A stretch of DNA of 64,000 bases from Psococerastis gibbosa (taxonomy: Eukaryota; Arthropoda; Insecta; Psocodea; Psocidae): the NCBI GenBank assembly GCA_963971405.1, contig OZ020492.1:21606204-21670203 (forward strand). Reading direction: 5' to 3'. Position numbers and translations under genes: made by a program. The notes beneath the pieces were generated by a model that was given only the letters and a program-made list of their open reading frames with translations, did not search any database and had not been told where the DNA came from. Below, piece by piece: positions 37,918-52,200 of the stretch (the stretch's first letter is position 1; every line of letters begins with the position of its first letter).

Positions 37918-38285
37918 GTGGCGTAACGATGGGTCTCCGGGGAGGGGAATAATTTGTCACCCCTACGTTCCTAGAATTGTAGAAAAAAGAAATCTGTTCT
38001 AATGTATGTACGCAGCATTTTAATTACAGGTCGGCATGACTTTAGTGTCCTTTCCGAAGGTACCAGGGGGTTTGGGAGAGCTGATCGAAGAGGTCCCCCC
38101 AGTGTAAACATTTAGAAAAAAAAAAATTAGGCTTCAAATGATGGGGGTTTACGCATTTCCATATCAGTAACAGTTTGAGTTTATAGACGAAAAATATAAC
38201 TGGGGAATTTATTAGAAAATAGGCCTGAAATAGGCTAGTGGGGTTTTATAAGAGTGCGGGGCTTTAAGTGGTCGCCTTATTCGCT
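37918..38285. mobile_element. hAT-type GC-run element, diverged third copy
   Basis: Left end CAGTGGCGTAACGATGGG followed by G-rich sequence. Interior words ATGGGGGTTTACGCAT and AAAATAGGCCTGAAATAGG parallel those of the 19393 and 32387 copies. The right end and target duplication are not recognisable. Confidence 0.5.
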
Positions 38286-38289
38286 TAAT

Positions 38290-40073
38290 GGACAGGGCGC
38301 CCATAGACAGAAGAGACCTCAGCCTTGAGAAATTATGGTTTGTAAAGTTTTAAATTTTTTTTGGAGAAAGAGCTCTCACGTGTGGCAACGATAAAGAAAA
38401 TGTCAAAAAGTCTCTAAACCAGTGTTATTGCAGGTAAGCTGCTGCCTTCATATTTTCATAAATCCCATTCTACAATGAAATCCTGATAATTACACTATAT
38501 TTTGTTATTTTTAAATGTATAATTAGTTTTATGTCTGCTAAAACGTCAATATCACATTTACCATTGACGTATGTGGAAACCCCGCCTTAGTAACAGTCCA
38601 ATTTACATCTTACCGTACATCAATAATAATAAAAACCATTTTGACAATAAGTTCCAATAACGTTTATAGGAGGATATGGGGGGGATCCGCCCTGCGGCTA
38701 AGTAAATTCCTGTGAAATGAATAAAAACCTACTATTTCCGAAATTAATTTTCCACCGGACTGCCTCTACCCGATACTTGCCATTGTTTACAGTTCATAGT
38801 GAACTGCCTCGTTCAATTCGTCTGGCCTTGATTAGGGAGGGTACCCTCCCGGATAGGTGCTGTCAAGTGATATTCATTGTCATGTGCATTTATGCAATTT
38901 CTAACTATGCCCTGACCAATTGTCAATATAACATTTAACTTGGACATTTAATGAAAAGTTGCCTACTGTCTAAGCATGCTCTTCACAACACAACAATAAG
39001 GTGTTAAACAAATGAACCATTTCCCTGCTACTAAGCTATAGCTACACTAAAAACCCCCTGAACAACTTAAATCAGCCCAAAGTGCACGTTATCAACAGTT
39101 TGTAAATTTTTAAATAGGCTACATTTCCAAGAATAAAAAAAAGTTGAATGGCACTTCTGAAGGCACTTCAAGCTTTATAACTCCAACAGAATTGCATATA
39201 CTAGGCAAATGCAAAGGACTGATAGATGGCGAGATTAACTCTTTGCCCAAAATTCTCTCCTCTACATAGGTGTAACTGTAACAAGATGAGCTCACTAATT
39301 AGAAGAATCTATGTCTATACAAAACCTATGTCTAAACACCCAGACGACATAATAAACCCATGAACCAATACACTCCTAAAACTAAATTTGATTACATTGG
39401 TTGTGCGTCATTGCTAAAATTATGTTAAGTAAAATACAAAAAAATTTAAGCCATACGACGAATGGAGGTCCTAGTCAATATCAACCATTTAAGGTTGATT
39501 CCCAACCGTCTCTAAAACGGTTCTGCCACATTGAAGGCAACGTCTTAACAATATAGGGGTCCTTCCTCTCATTGTGTACTGATAAACGGTGACGTCAACG
39601 ATAACTGCTTATTGTTAAAAAGCTAAATAATCATATACTCTATTCTATAGTCCATGCATCAGAGCAATGTGATAACGTATGTACCAAAGGATATTTAATT
39701 ATTTTATGAACTACTAAGGCATAGTATTTCATAGTTTCCAAATCTAACTATTAAACACTAAAAATATTGCAAAACAGAACTAATAACTAATAATATAAGA
39801 AGGTGGGCAAGGTTACTAATTCATAGCAAACATAAGTTAGATTTGTACACAAAATAACTGAGGGGCCGTAGTAAACGGACTATTCAAAAGGAACAATCTA
39901 GAACAAAAAGGAAATGCTATATGACTAGTTGCCTTGGTGTAGCATTACGAAACTGTTGGTTCATTACAGAAGGAACAAATTTGCAAAAGGCCTGGAAGAG
40001 TGAAGAAATAAACCGTAATATCCGAGGCAGTAAGCTCCTTTTGGCGTTCTTTGTTAAAAGAGATCCTATTTTA
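38290..40073. other. Downstream of the laminin gene, nothing recognised
   Basis: Includes the presumed 3' UTR of LanB1 next to 40074. No polyadenylation signal (TTTATT on the plus strand) was seen close to the stop codon, and no other gene or clear repeat family. Confidence 0.35.
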
Positions 40074-40213
40074 CTAGGCTATACATTCACTGTAGTACTT
40101 TGAGAGACCACTGATCCTCTTTACATATTCCTCCATTTTTTTCGATAATTCTTCCATCTCTTTACTAAGACTGTGCAGTGTCTTATCCTTTTCAGCATAA
40201 GAATTCTCTAAAT
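40074..40213 (-). CDS. LanB1: LanB1 last exon (C-terminus)
   Basis: Acceptor TTGTGTTTGCAG; reads DLENSYAEKDKTLHSLSKEM then EELSKKMEEYVKRISGLSKY and YSECIA stop. The heptad pattern and the cysteine three residues from the end match the interchain disulfide site of laminin beta chains. Confidence 0.93.
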
Positions 40214-43200
40214 CTGCAAACACAAGAGCAAAAAGATTATTACGGGTCCACGAATTTTGCGGACATGGGCTTTCTTGTACGCAAGGTATCGCAGTTGTAT
40301 AAAGGACTACTACCTACTTAAAGCATTAATATAAATAAATAAATAAATAAGCGTTCATTTGCAAACAGAGAAAGTCCAATAATATGCAAACTTAAATTAC
40401 TTAACTATGCTTATCATAATTTACATGTGTGATACATAACTATTGTACAATTATAATTATAAGCAGTATATCATACATCTATTTAACAATGTGAAGATCA
40501 AAAATATAAGTTGTATACAAGTTATCTAGTTGGTAAGTAATGATAAAAATAAAATGTAATACTATAATATAATACTATCTGCCAATACATATCTTTCTTA
40601 TATATCTTAACTAAGACTTTATTAGGTATTTAAAAATGGTAATAATATAAAAGGTAGTCTATTGGATTCAATATAGCCAATGTTTTAATAAATTTACGTT
40701 TGTTATCGGTAATGTCTAAATATGTAGCATTAAGATTAAATATTGTTGTTAGCCTGTAAATGGGAGTATTTGTACATATATTAATTCGGGGAGTTTGAAG
40801 ATAAAAAAAGGTCATTGTTTCTGGATCGTCTATTTGGGGTATTAATTAAAAGTTTTTCTAAGAGCTCTGATGAATCGATGAGTGAATGGAATATATTATA
40901 TAAGACTTTTATTGCAATTTTTGATCTTCTTGTCTGAAGCGTGGGTATCAGAAAGTGATTTAGTAATGTTTCGTAAGGCATTAGTTGTGGGTAAACACCA
41001 GTTTGTCTCTAGTACATACATTTAAAAAATCTCCTTTGTACTTTTTCTAAACTTTTTACGTTGCCTTTGTGTAGGGGTCCCAAACTTCACAACCGTATTC
41101 GAGGATACTCCTGCATAGGGAGTTAAATAAATAAAAAAATATTTTTTTGGTCACTTAATAAACCTCGAGTATTTCTAATGATAAACCCCAGTATTTTGTT
41201 GGCTCTGTTTGTTATTTTATCAATATGATTATTATAGTTTTATTTTGAATCCAATAGTATACCTAAATCTTTGACTACGGTTACTCTATTAAGATTTACA
41301 GAATCAATTGAATATGTAAAATTAATTTGATAAGTTTTGAGAGAAAAAGTTATGTAGGCCTATTGGCATTTGGCAATATTGAGGTGTAATTTATTTTTCT
41401 TGCTCAAATCGTATAGGGAGTTTTGATCTTCTTGAAGCAATAAAGAATCATCTATATTGGGTATTTCTTTTAACTGTTTAACATCATCAGCAAATTTTTT
41501 TTTTTTTTTTTTTTTAAGGCGCGGGACTCTTTCGAGTATTTGCGCCGGTCGGTGTGTGTGTGTGTGTGTGCGGAAGTCATGGGTGTTTTAGAATGGTTTT
41601 GTCTACAGTACAGCAAATTGTAGTATTTTACTATGCTTGATTATCTGGGGTAAGTCGTTTACCAAAAGAATAAAAAATAGAGGAGCTAGTGTGCTACCTT
41701 GGATTACAGAGGAAAGGATGATAAATGGTGCGGAGCAAATTCCTTCATAGAAAATAAATTGTTTCCTGTTCGAAAAATATGAGATAAGTAATTTTATTAA
41801 ATTTTACGAAAGACCATAGTTCCTAAATTTACTAATAAGTATTGCCAAAGTTATCACTCAAAACACCTGCAGAAGATGAATTGGCCTGATGAGATACCAT
41901 TTTATATGGATGTCTCTAAGTGGCAAAACTCTCAAGTGCCTAAAGAATAAACACTCATGCATATAAATACTAAATAGTGACCAAACTTAACTAAAAGACG
42001 AAAGTGCGGAAAAAAAAACTAAACAAACACAACCTGTGTGGTAACCCTAGTCGCCAGGCCACTGGATAATGAGAGGGCTCACCCCGTGTGTTTATAATAT
42101 GTAGTTTAAGTGTTTAAGTGCAAGAGGATTTAAATTTAAAATGTGTCAAAAATTGGCCAAAATACTTGTATTATAAGCTACTTGAACAATTTTTAAACCC
42201 TATTTTAATGCAATAATAGATTTATATTATACTCCTTATAATATTTTTTTTTTTATTTAGTGGATTCCCCCCCCCCCCCTCAATTAAGTTTGATGGCTAG
42301 AAAGGGGGTCAAATGATTCTGAAATGAGATGACATTGGTGATGCCGCAGAGTAGTAGTACAATAAATCAGTATAAGGAATGCAGTATCCGTAATGAGACG
42401 TCAATACTTGAGTTTAATATCTGATTGAAAAAATTAAAAATTAGAATTAGTATATAGTATAGGCTAAATTAGGTTACGCCCATCGCCGTCAATGATGTAC
42501 TGTCGGAAATTTATTTATTTTATCTTAAATGTATATTATATTTGTAAAATTTCTGGTCAATACACAATTATTATTATATATGCGTATACCTAGGAATCGG
42601 ATTTTAGATTTAGTAAGCAAATGCTGAATAACTAACCTTTCAAGTCTTTTTCTTTTCCATTAGTATTAACAAAGAGCTGGGTTGCGCGCTGCGAAAGTCG
42701 CTTCGCTTTTTCTTTGGCAAATTGTCGTCTGTCATCTTTTTTTTTTAGCTTATTCGCTGCTTCTTCGTATGACATCTTTAGTTCTTCAAGCTGAATAAAC
42801 ATAAATAATAAGGCACTATCCCTTTATGTGCAAAAAGAAAGTTTCAGAATGTAAAAAAGACTTTAAAAATTTTTCTCTTCTAAAATTAGCAGTATGCTTG
42901 ATTCTTGGTTTTTCATTTTGATAACTCTATAGAAGCATTTTCTTGGGACCCTTGAGGTCCAACTGAATTGCACAATTGTTTTTTTTTTTCAAATATATGC
43001 ACCCTGCCGACCGGGTAGGCGGTAGGGAAAAAAATATAAAAATACACCTGTGCTAACTCAACATTTACACGTCTCTTTAGTTTTTGCCCTTAAGACATCC
43101 TACGGAGGCGGATCACATTGCTATGCATGCCTTCCATACAGTGAGTTATATTCGAGATAGTATCGGGAAATAAATTCAGATTGGAAGGATACAACGGAGC

Positions 43201-46200
43201 ATGCTAAACTACCCACCTAAATCGTCGATAGTGGCATAATGAAAAGAGTAAAAAGAAATAGCAGTGCAACTTGAAGAAAAAAATAATTTCCGAATTAAAC
43301 TTACGGATTTTTGGGTAAGTAGAGCCTCATTGTTGGCAGAGTTAACTTCTTTCTGAACTTCGTCAGCATTTAACGCGTTTTTGAATACCAAGGATTTCAC
43401 AAGCCCCACTCTATCATTCAACGCCTGCACGTAATTCAGTGTTTCATTCGCTTTAGTTTGAGCTACACTTGATTCACTAGATATCTATAAAGAAGATGTA
43501 AGTAAGTAAGTATTAAGGATCACTGACAACGGTAAAAGGGATCCTTGAAGAGCAAGGGACCATATCAGGAGCCTTTATACTACATAATATTTTATTTAGG
43601 GAGTTGTCTTAAATCAGGACGAAATTGTTCACTTGTGTCGGTCATGACTGCAGCATATTAACTGTCACCAATTGCATATCGAATTAGCGAATTCATTGTA
43701 CATCCCATCCATCACTCGGTAGGTCTAGATTTTATAATTCCACACCTAGGTAAGGAGACACCATGATATTATAAAAGAGAAGGGTTTAGGGTAAAAGCTA
43801 AATATACAACCTGCGTTAGGTCGGTTTCTGCAGCAGCAATGTCACTACTTGCTCGTCTGATTGATTCGTCAGCCTTGTCTTGAGCTTTAGACGCTTCCTC
43901 CAAAGCTTCAGAAACATTATGCAATACCATTAATATGCTCTCTGCCTCAACCCTGAAATCCACCAATTCAGGATTAATTCAGGGGTGTATTAACAAGAGG
44001 TCAATCCCTCAATCAGTAAATATTTGATAGTTTCTACAATGACTTGGTGGTATTTGGACATAGTTGTAGTTAGAAAAGCGCTGTTACACGTGGTTAGCAT
44101 TATTAAAGACGTGACTCACCGCCAATTGTCCCTAAAGCAGACTACCAACCTAATTGTTAGTTTATAAACTTGATTTGTTTTAATATAGATTCAGTATGTG
44201 TCGTGTCACCTTACGATGATTTGAATACCGACCGACCGCTCGATTATTTATTATTTTTTGCGGTTATTTAGGCATAAAAATATGTTATTTTTACTATAAC
44301 TACCTCAATCAGTAGGGTTATCATGAACTCTCTCATTGCATATTGCTTTCCTCTTTCCTGCATAAAGGAATTCTTTCACTCAGTTGTGCGCATTTTTAAG
44401 GGTCTTCCAATGTAGAAAATAATAAATCTATAATGATCGACAATTTTGGCACTTCGCAAAAGCAGCGAGCTATTAGCTGTATTGGATAATAAATGGGAAC
44501 TTACTTGGAAGCTATTGCACGATCTTTAATTTGGCCGGCAACTTTCTTCTCTTCATCAGTCTCAGAAATGATAGTATTAATATTCGTCAGCTGGTTAACA
44601 GCGGTGTTTATCTTAAGAGCCAAGTTATCGACCTGATTCGGAGCGGCATTGATGCGCATGTTTCGAGTCTACGTAAAAAGAATAATAGCTATTTATTAGA
44701 ACATTTAAAAGTGACAGTGAAGAGCAAATCGTTAAACTGAAGCATTCATGGCTCGAGTGTAGACAATACCAATGCACGAGAGGGACTATATTTGACCCTT
44801 TCTGGTATTTCAAGGGTTAAGCATGGGTTTTAATGGAGTGCTATTCAACAAGTGTTTCATTGCTTCTTACATAATTGACTAGCAGCCTTTTCACCATATC
44901 TCACAATGCCATGCAATCCTTGCATCTTTCTACTTATGTTTATATGGTACACAAAATGTTTCTCGCATTTTCAGTTAGCAAGTAGTTAGGTAGTATAGTT
45001 AGGTAGTATAGGTTAATAAATACAGAGCCATATTAAGCTAAAATTAAAATGCTATAGCACACGGTAATCATCAGTGCGAAATTTTGTAATAAGCAATAGC
45101 TAAACTATGCTGCGTCAGCGTCACGCAGGGCTAAAAGTTCATCACCATGGCCACGGCAGCGGAAATGCCGGTAATTCACATATTCCAGCGGGACTTCAAA
45201 ATATTGTCACAACCACTGATAATATCATAACATAGTAAGTACACTATGCAACCTTTCAAGACTAGTGAAATCTACTTACATCATCAGCTAGTGCCCTGAT
45301 TTCTGAAGGACGAGCGCCTGCCGTCGACAAAAATACTTCCAATCTTTTTGTAACATTTTGAGAGCTCTCTAGAGCAGCGCTAGATCTATTTCGAGCAGAA
45401 TCTGCTTTCTCAAATGCAAATGCAGTCGCATTTTTCGCTATGATGGATTCAGTCTTGGCCTGAGTCACCGTCCTCAGTAGTTCCTCTGCTTTAGCTTCTT
45501 TTTCCTTGATAGTTTTATCAGCTTTCTTCACAAGTTCAAGAGACTCATTAGCTTTAGTTACAGCACCTAAGTCGCAGGAAATGCCTCCACATGAGCCACA
45601 ACCAGCCCCTCCGCAAGAATCGTCACACACTGCAGCTTTACCGCACACCTAGAAAAAAGCAAAATATCCTTATGGGCTCCGATGGTTATTTTACTTATTT
45701 CAGCTGCCTCTCGCTCGGATAATACCTTGCATGTGGGCTGAACGCGCCAGACGCTCTGGACAGTAGAACCGAGCTAAGGAAATACTAATAAGATAGTAAC
45801 AGCAATAACAATGTAGACCTAAAGGCTGATGTTCCGACATGACTAGCAACAAAACTGCAATGGAACCTCTCTCTCTCTCTCTCTCCATAAGGCGGGTATT
45901 CTACTGATTCTTTTTGTGGAATCTTATCAATTTTTTTCTTTATACTCCATGACATCTTAATTTTTAAAGGCAGGCTACTAAAAATGGCTGTCTCATAGAG
46001 TTAAAACTTTTTGCATGCTTTAAATAGTTAACAAAAAAGAAATAAAAATAGCATGGCGTCATTTTGGTAAAAAGGCTATCTATCACAAGACGTTTAATTT
46101 CTCTAATCAGGGGTGACTTGCAACTTAAGTGACTTAGTATTTCAGAATATTGTCATGAAATAATTTAATTTTAAATTTCGACGCGAAATAAATTAATTGG

Positions 46201-49200
46201 CATGAAAAATGATGATAATTGCATGGTCGAGAATTACAATCGTCATTAAATTAAACGACAAAGTTTTGTGAGGTTGTATGAAAGGCGCTCCGGTGTTTTT
46301 TCTCATATTTTGGTGGAAAGAGTTTTCTAATCGCAAGGTATTAATAACCATAGTGATCGAGAAGGGACTGGACACGCTTATCGAAGGTTAAAGGTTCGGT
46401 GACTTTTCCATTTTCAACATTTTATGGCTAATTTGTCTGTCTGGGTGTGTGCTGAGCTGTTGTGAATGCGGAGACCGTGACTACAGCAGGAACGGCTCCC
46501 GCCAAGTTGAGCGTGCTCAGGTGCTGTGAAAATACACTACACAGGAATTGACAATCAGCTGTGATATTGTTTCTTGACGTGTTTAATCCAGCAACATTTT
46601 TACAATATTCTCGACAAATATCTACTGTTTGCGTGATAATTATGGGGGACTGTGCAAAATGCGAGAAGCAACTAACCGAGACCGAGGTTCCTTCGTGCGC
46701 TGAATGCTTTGGGAGTTACCACCTTGAGTGCGTAAATATAAGATTGAGTGTCTTCAAGCAACAGCAACGCACTCCCGAACAAAGGGCAATGCCAGGTGTG
46801 CAAAACAGCCAACGACCCAGCGTACTCGGATAAGGCACAGCTGAAAGCTATTGAGAGCAAAATTGATAGCCTTGCCGTCGGGCTTAAGAAAATGGAATCA
46901 GTGCCTGAGGAAATAAAAACCATACAGTCATCCCTGAAATTTTTGTCGGACATATATGACGTCATAAAGGTTGAGTTACAAGAGGAAAAAAAAGAAGAGA
47001 GAAGTCTTATCTAAAGAGGTATCAGTCCTAAAAAATCAGAACCAATGGCTAAATCGAGAATTGTTAAAGATAAAAACAGATGTGAACGACCTCAACCAAT
47101 ATGGCCGGAAAAACAACGTTGAGATACATGGGCTAGACATAACAAAAAAAGAAGACCTCATGAAGGTAATAACTGATATTTCTGAGCACCTTCGACTCCC
47201 AGTAATACAACCAAACTCAATCGAAGCCTGCCACCGACTGAAAACACCAAGAATGAAGCCAGCAGTCATAATAAAGTTCTCAAACCGTAAGGATGCAGAG
47301 GAGTGGTTAAAAAAGAAGAGAACAGGACTCACGAGCAAAAACTTAATCCCTAGAGGCTCCGACGGCAGAATATTTATCAATGAAAACTTAACGCCATTCA
47401 ACAAAGAGTTATTCTGGCAGGCGAGGAGAGCAGCAAAAAACTTGAACTACAGATTTGTGTGGGTTTCAGATTGTCAAATATTCATGCGGAAAGACGAACA
47501 CAGCCAAAAACTACGCATTCACCTATTAGAAGATATTCCCAAGAGCCCGTTAAGCAAGGCCCCCCCCCCCCCCCATCAGCTGGTACTGCCACTCCTACTA
47601 CTACCACGGCGCGTACAGTTACAGGCACAGTGTAAAGGCTATCCTATCATTGCCACTACAGTTTCTTCTCAAATCTTATGAAGCTAAATATATTTTATTG
47701 TAATGCTAGATCGCTACGTACAAGCTTTGACAAACTAAAGATACTGTTGTCTTCTGAAATCTGTAAGTTAATTGTGGTTAGTGAGTCCTGGGTCGGAGAG
47801 AAGGAATTCAACTTATTTAAATTACCAGGGTATACCGGAATTTTACTAGAGAGATCATGGGGAAGGTCAGGTGGTGTCGCGTTATTTATTCGTCAGAACT
47901 TAGACTATAGGATCATATTATCTATGGGAAGCATGGAGCACGAAAGCATACTCATAAGTATCAAAATGGCCAACGCAACATTTACGCATACTCTGTTCAT
48001 ATCGTAATGAAAATTCCAGTGTAGCAAACTTTCTTAAAGTGCCCGACGAATTATTGTATTCACATAACAGATCCTTTGACATGCTAATAGGGGACATATA
48101 CCAAGACTTAAACGACGACCACTGTCCGAATACAATACGTTATCAAAACTACCTATCAGCGCAGGGGTTTAAGTCCTTCATTAATTGCCCTACACGAGTA
48201 ACAGCAACAACAGCTACTACGATCGGCCACTTTTATGCAAGATCCACAGTAGCCCAGTCACTTACTATTTCAGCGTGTTGCCTTGACCCGGGAATTAGTG
48301 ACCATAAGTCTATATCTATTTCAGGTATAGCGACCGCTACGCGTTTGCCCGCAAAACAAGCTTTTACTTTCTGTGACAAGCGAATGGTAAAAAACTATCT
48401 AAATCAAGTTGATTGGAATGACGTGATTGTATAAATTAAGTGCACGCAACCCTTTTAACCAACAATTACAACAGGAATTAAAATCGACAAATGCACTGTT
48501 AAAGAGTAAAATTAAAACCGCCAAAATACAATACTATTCTGATAAATTCCAAAGGGCACAAACATCAAAGGAGTTCTGGCATATAGCTAACTCTGTGGTA
48601 AAACCCGAAAAGAAAAGTCACATAAACTCTGTGTATATACAAGGCGTAAAAATTGACACGGAGGGACACGAAGAGCAGGTCGCGGATTATTTTAATACGT
48701 ACTATGCTAATATCGCTGAAGACCTATTAAAAGAAAATGGAATTACAGAGAACCAGCCTATCCCTAGCTTTATAAATGAGCCATCCTCTATGTTTTCACC
48801 ACATCTGCCCATACAAGAAATCGATAAAGCATTTCAAAAACTAAAAAGAATAAAATCCTGCGGCTACGACGGGATTTCTTGTGATCTGCTAAAAGAATGC
48901 CAGGAACCAGGAACTTTATTTTCATGCGCGATGGGCAGTAGGACTGGAGTTGCCCGCCACATGATCTCAACAGGCTACGCTCAATTAAGTCACATCTGGG
49001 CTGGTGGTGGCCAACAGCAAAATGCCCCCACAGACCAGAGGAAATTCTGCAGTCGCGTTTGCGTCGTGCGTCTGGGCAAATCGAGGCTCACAGCTGCAAC
49101 CCATTTACAACGTTTACGTACTGCACAGAATTTTACAGTGCAATCTGTTACAAGAAACAAGAGGTTGGTATACTCAAACTTGGTATAAAAAACCAGTCCG

Positions 49201-52200
49201 AGTTTACTCGAACGTGCATTCCAATTAATCAATTAGTAGATAGTTAATATGAGTAATTGCATCGTAAATAATTTTCCTAGTGTCAAATTTCGGATCCCTC
49301 GACATCACCTATCCCAAAGCACCGAATTAATGGGATTGCATATTCTAGAATGGGCATCCCAATCTATTACAACACAGTGATAATGGCAGGGTATGCAATG
49401 TATTGGAGCGTGAATTTTCTATAATTTCGCCAAAAAATTATTTTTCGCACAAAACCAAATACTTGTTTGGGACAGAAACCTGTTCGGTTTTGTTACTCTA
49501 TTTAACACCTAAAACATACCTGAAGTTAGAAAAATTATTTTTTAGTCATTTTTCATGAAAATTGACTAATTTTAATTTTTTTACCCCCAGAAGCAAACTA
49601 TCGAGGGGCATGCGACCCATTGCGTTTTGTTAACATTAATAACGACTACAATATATGTGAATTTAAAAGAAATCGTCGGACCCGTTTTAGAGAAATATTG
49701 TTCAACCGTTTTTTGGAGTTTTTTTTAAAGGAAAAACACACAAAAAGTTGAGTTGGCCCAAAATATAAAAAAAAAAATTGCCCCGAGGTAAGATTTTTAT
49801 AAAACTACACGTTAAATTTCATCAAAATCCACCAAGTAGTTTGACCGCAAATTGATGAACAGACAGACAGAGAGACGTTTCGTAAAAACCATTTTTTTGT
49901 TGTTTCTGGGACCTCAAAACGTCTAAATCCTTTGAAATCTCGAAATCGAAAATTTTCACCATCACAAAGCTTTCCTTATACTACGTATGAATAGGAAAGC
50001 CAAAACACACATATTGCTGCCAATAAACCTCTTGTACTCTCAAACTTGTTAAAGTTTATTACAAAAATTCTAGCGGACCAGACCACGTCCAACCCTGATA
50101 GTTCAAGAGCGGTATTTAGATCAGCTTATCATACCATGCTCTTCCCCACTGGAACTTGACCAACTCAAGACGTTCCCTACGTTACAGGGCAACGCCTCCA
50201 ACTTCAACCCAGTCAGCAAGGACTTACATATGGACAAGCACGTCCCCCCCCCCCCCCCCCATAGACAACACTGATAGTAATGCAAGAACAACAACGCTAC
50301 AAAGCTCGTCTCGTTGCACGCGGGTTCACTCAAACCCCTGGCATTGATTTTGATGAAACTTTTTCTCCTGTGGTGAGAACGTCTACTTTGCGTATGCTTA
50401 TTGCTGTCGCTCAAGCTCGTAAATTACGAATCCAGCACCTCGACGTGGTATCAGCATTTTTGAATGGTCCGCTGGACAAAAAAGTATATATGAAGTGTCC
50501 GCCTGGCTACTCTCTCCCCAAAACTGCTGATGGGGGGATACAGTATGTCTACTTCAAAAAGCCATTTACGGATTAAAGCAAAGTTCTCGTACAATTTTTT
50601 TTTTGCTGCTACATTGGAGAAGATTGGGTTCGAACGATTGAAATTAGAACCGTGTGTGTTCGTCAAGATGGACTGTTATGTAGCTATATTCGCCGATGAC
50701 GTATATGTATTTGCCAAAGCTAATACTATAATTACCGAGGTAATAGAAAAACTGTCAAACCAGTTTGAAATTCGAGACCTGGGAAATGCAACAAACATTT
50801 TAGAAGCTCGCCTCAGGCGATCTCCAGAAGAAATAAATTTGGACCAAGCCACATATGTCTGTCAACTTTTGGATAAATTTAAAATGGCTGACTGTAAGCC
50901 GTGCTCAACGCCGATGCGATTGCAGAAAATTCCGGACGCTACTGAATCACAACCTCTCGAAGCTGGTGTACCCTATCGAGAATTACTTGTATGCTTGCAA
51001 TGGCTTTCAATCTGCACAAGACCAGATATCACGTATGCTGTCAACAAGTTGTCGCAGTATACTAGTTCGCCCAGTCAAGCGCATTGGGTGGCTGCTAAAA
51101 GAATTTGGCGTTACCTGAAAGGTTCTTTAACTAAAGGTTTAACATTCAAAGATGATGATGAAACAATTTCTGGATTTGTTGCTGCAGATTGGGGGGATTA
51201 GAAAATCGAAAATCATGTTCTGGTTATATCGTTTTTATGGGTTCATGCCCATTAATTTGGGGCAGTAAGAAACAAACGGCTGTTGCACTCAGCACAGCAG
51301 AAGCTGATTATATGGCCTATTCTGAAATAATGAACGAAATCTTATTTTTAAAGGGCATTTATGTTTTGATGAATGGATCTAATGTAACTACTATAATTTT
51401 TAACTGATAATCAAGCTGCAGAAAAATTGGCGACAAACCACATTGTGACCAAGAGAAGTCGTCTTATTGACATCCAGTATCACGCTATTAGAGACAAAGT
51501 ACTCTAAAATGAAATTGTTTTGATTATTTATGCACAGAAAAAATTATAGCTGACTTTTTCACCAAGGCTTCATCTATTCAGAAATTTGTGTTTTGTTGCA
51601 ATGAGATCGGTATGGCTTAATGATCTTTGTCCTTTTTCTTTTAAATAGATAGTTGTGATCTATATAAAAGTTGGGGGATTCATGGGAACAAAATTAATTT
51701 TAAAATGTACCGCCAATATTTGTTGCAACTGGCGGCGTATGCGTGTACTACAGTTGTGACCAAGTTGTACCTTGAAGGAAGAAAATATACGATGCGGTGT
51801 GTTTATAACTATCTCTTTTATTTAATTAATTACCTATAATAACCCGTACCTTTATATGGGGAGACTTCTTTATCAAGTGGATAGGTTTATCGATGGTTTA
51901 AGGCATTTTCGGAGGGTCGGGAGATGTTTGAAGACGAAGCCCGCAGCGGAAGACCTTCAACGGCCAAGTTGGATGAAAACATTGACAAAGAGCGGGCCTT
52001 TGTGCGTTCCGATCGACGTTTGACAGTCAAAATGATCGCAGATACATTTAATTTTAAACCACACAACTTCGAAAAGGGGTCATGTGAGCGCGACCAAACA
52101 TCAAGAACAATTGGGTGCTGAATCATGACAATGCGCCTTGTCACACAGCGATGTCAATCAATGAATCTCTGACCAGTATAAACCCCTCATCCAGCCTATT

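Larger units (their letters stand above)
46561..48910 (+). mobile_element. LINE-E with PHD-finger ORF1, 3'-truncated
   Basis: Plus-strand LINE in LanB1 intron 10, antisense to the gene. It has a leader, a PHD-type ORF1, an RNA-binding ORF1 part and ORF2 endonuclease, and stops at the beginning of the RT (KRIKSCGYDGISCDLLKE, about 48840-48895). From about 48900 the sequence changes to unrelated material. Confidence 0.88.

Noticed and set aside
48911-49230. Possible gene following LINE-E (frames through 49188 and 49228)
   Set aside because: No family motif, no splice context, mutually overlapping frames; likely unrelated non-coding sequence at a breakpoint.
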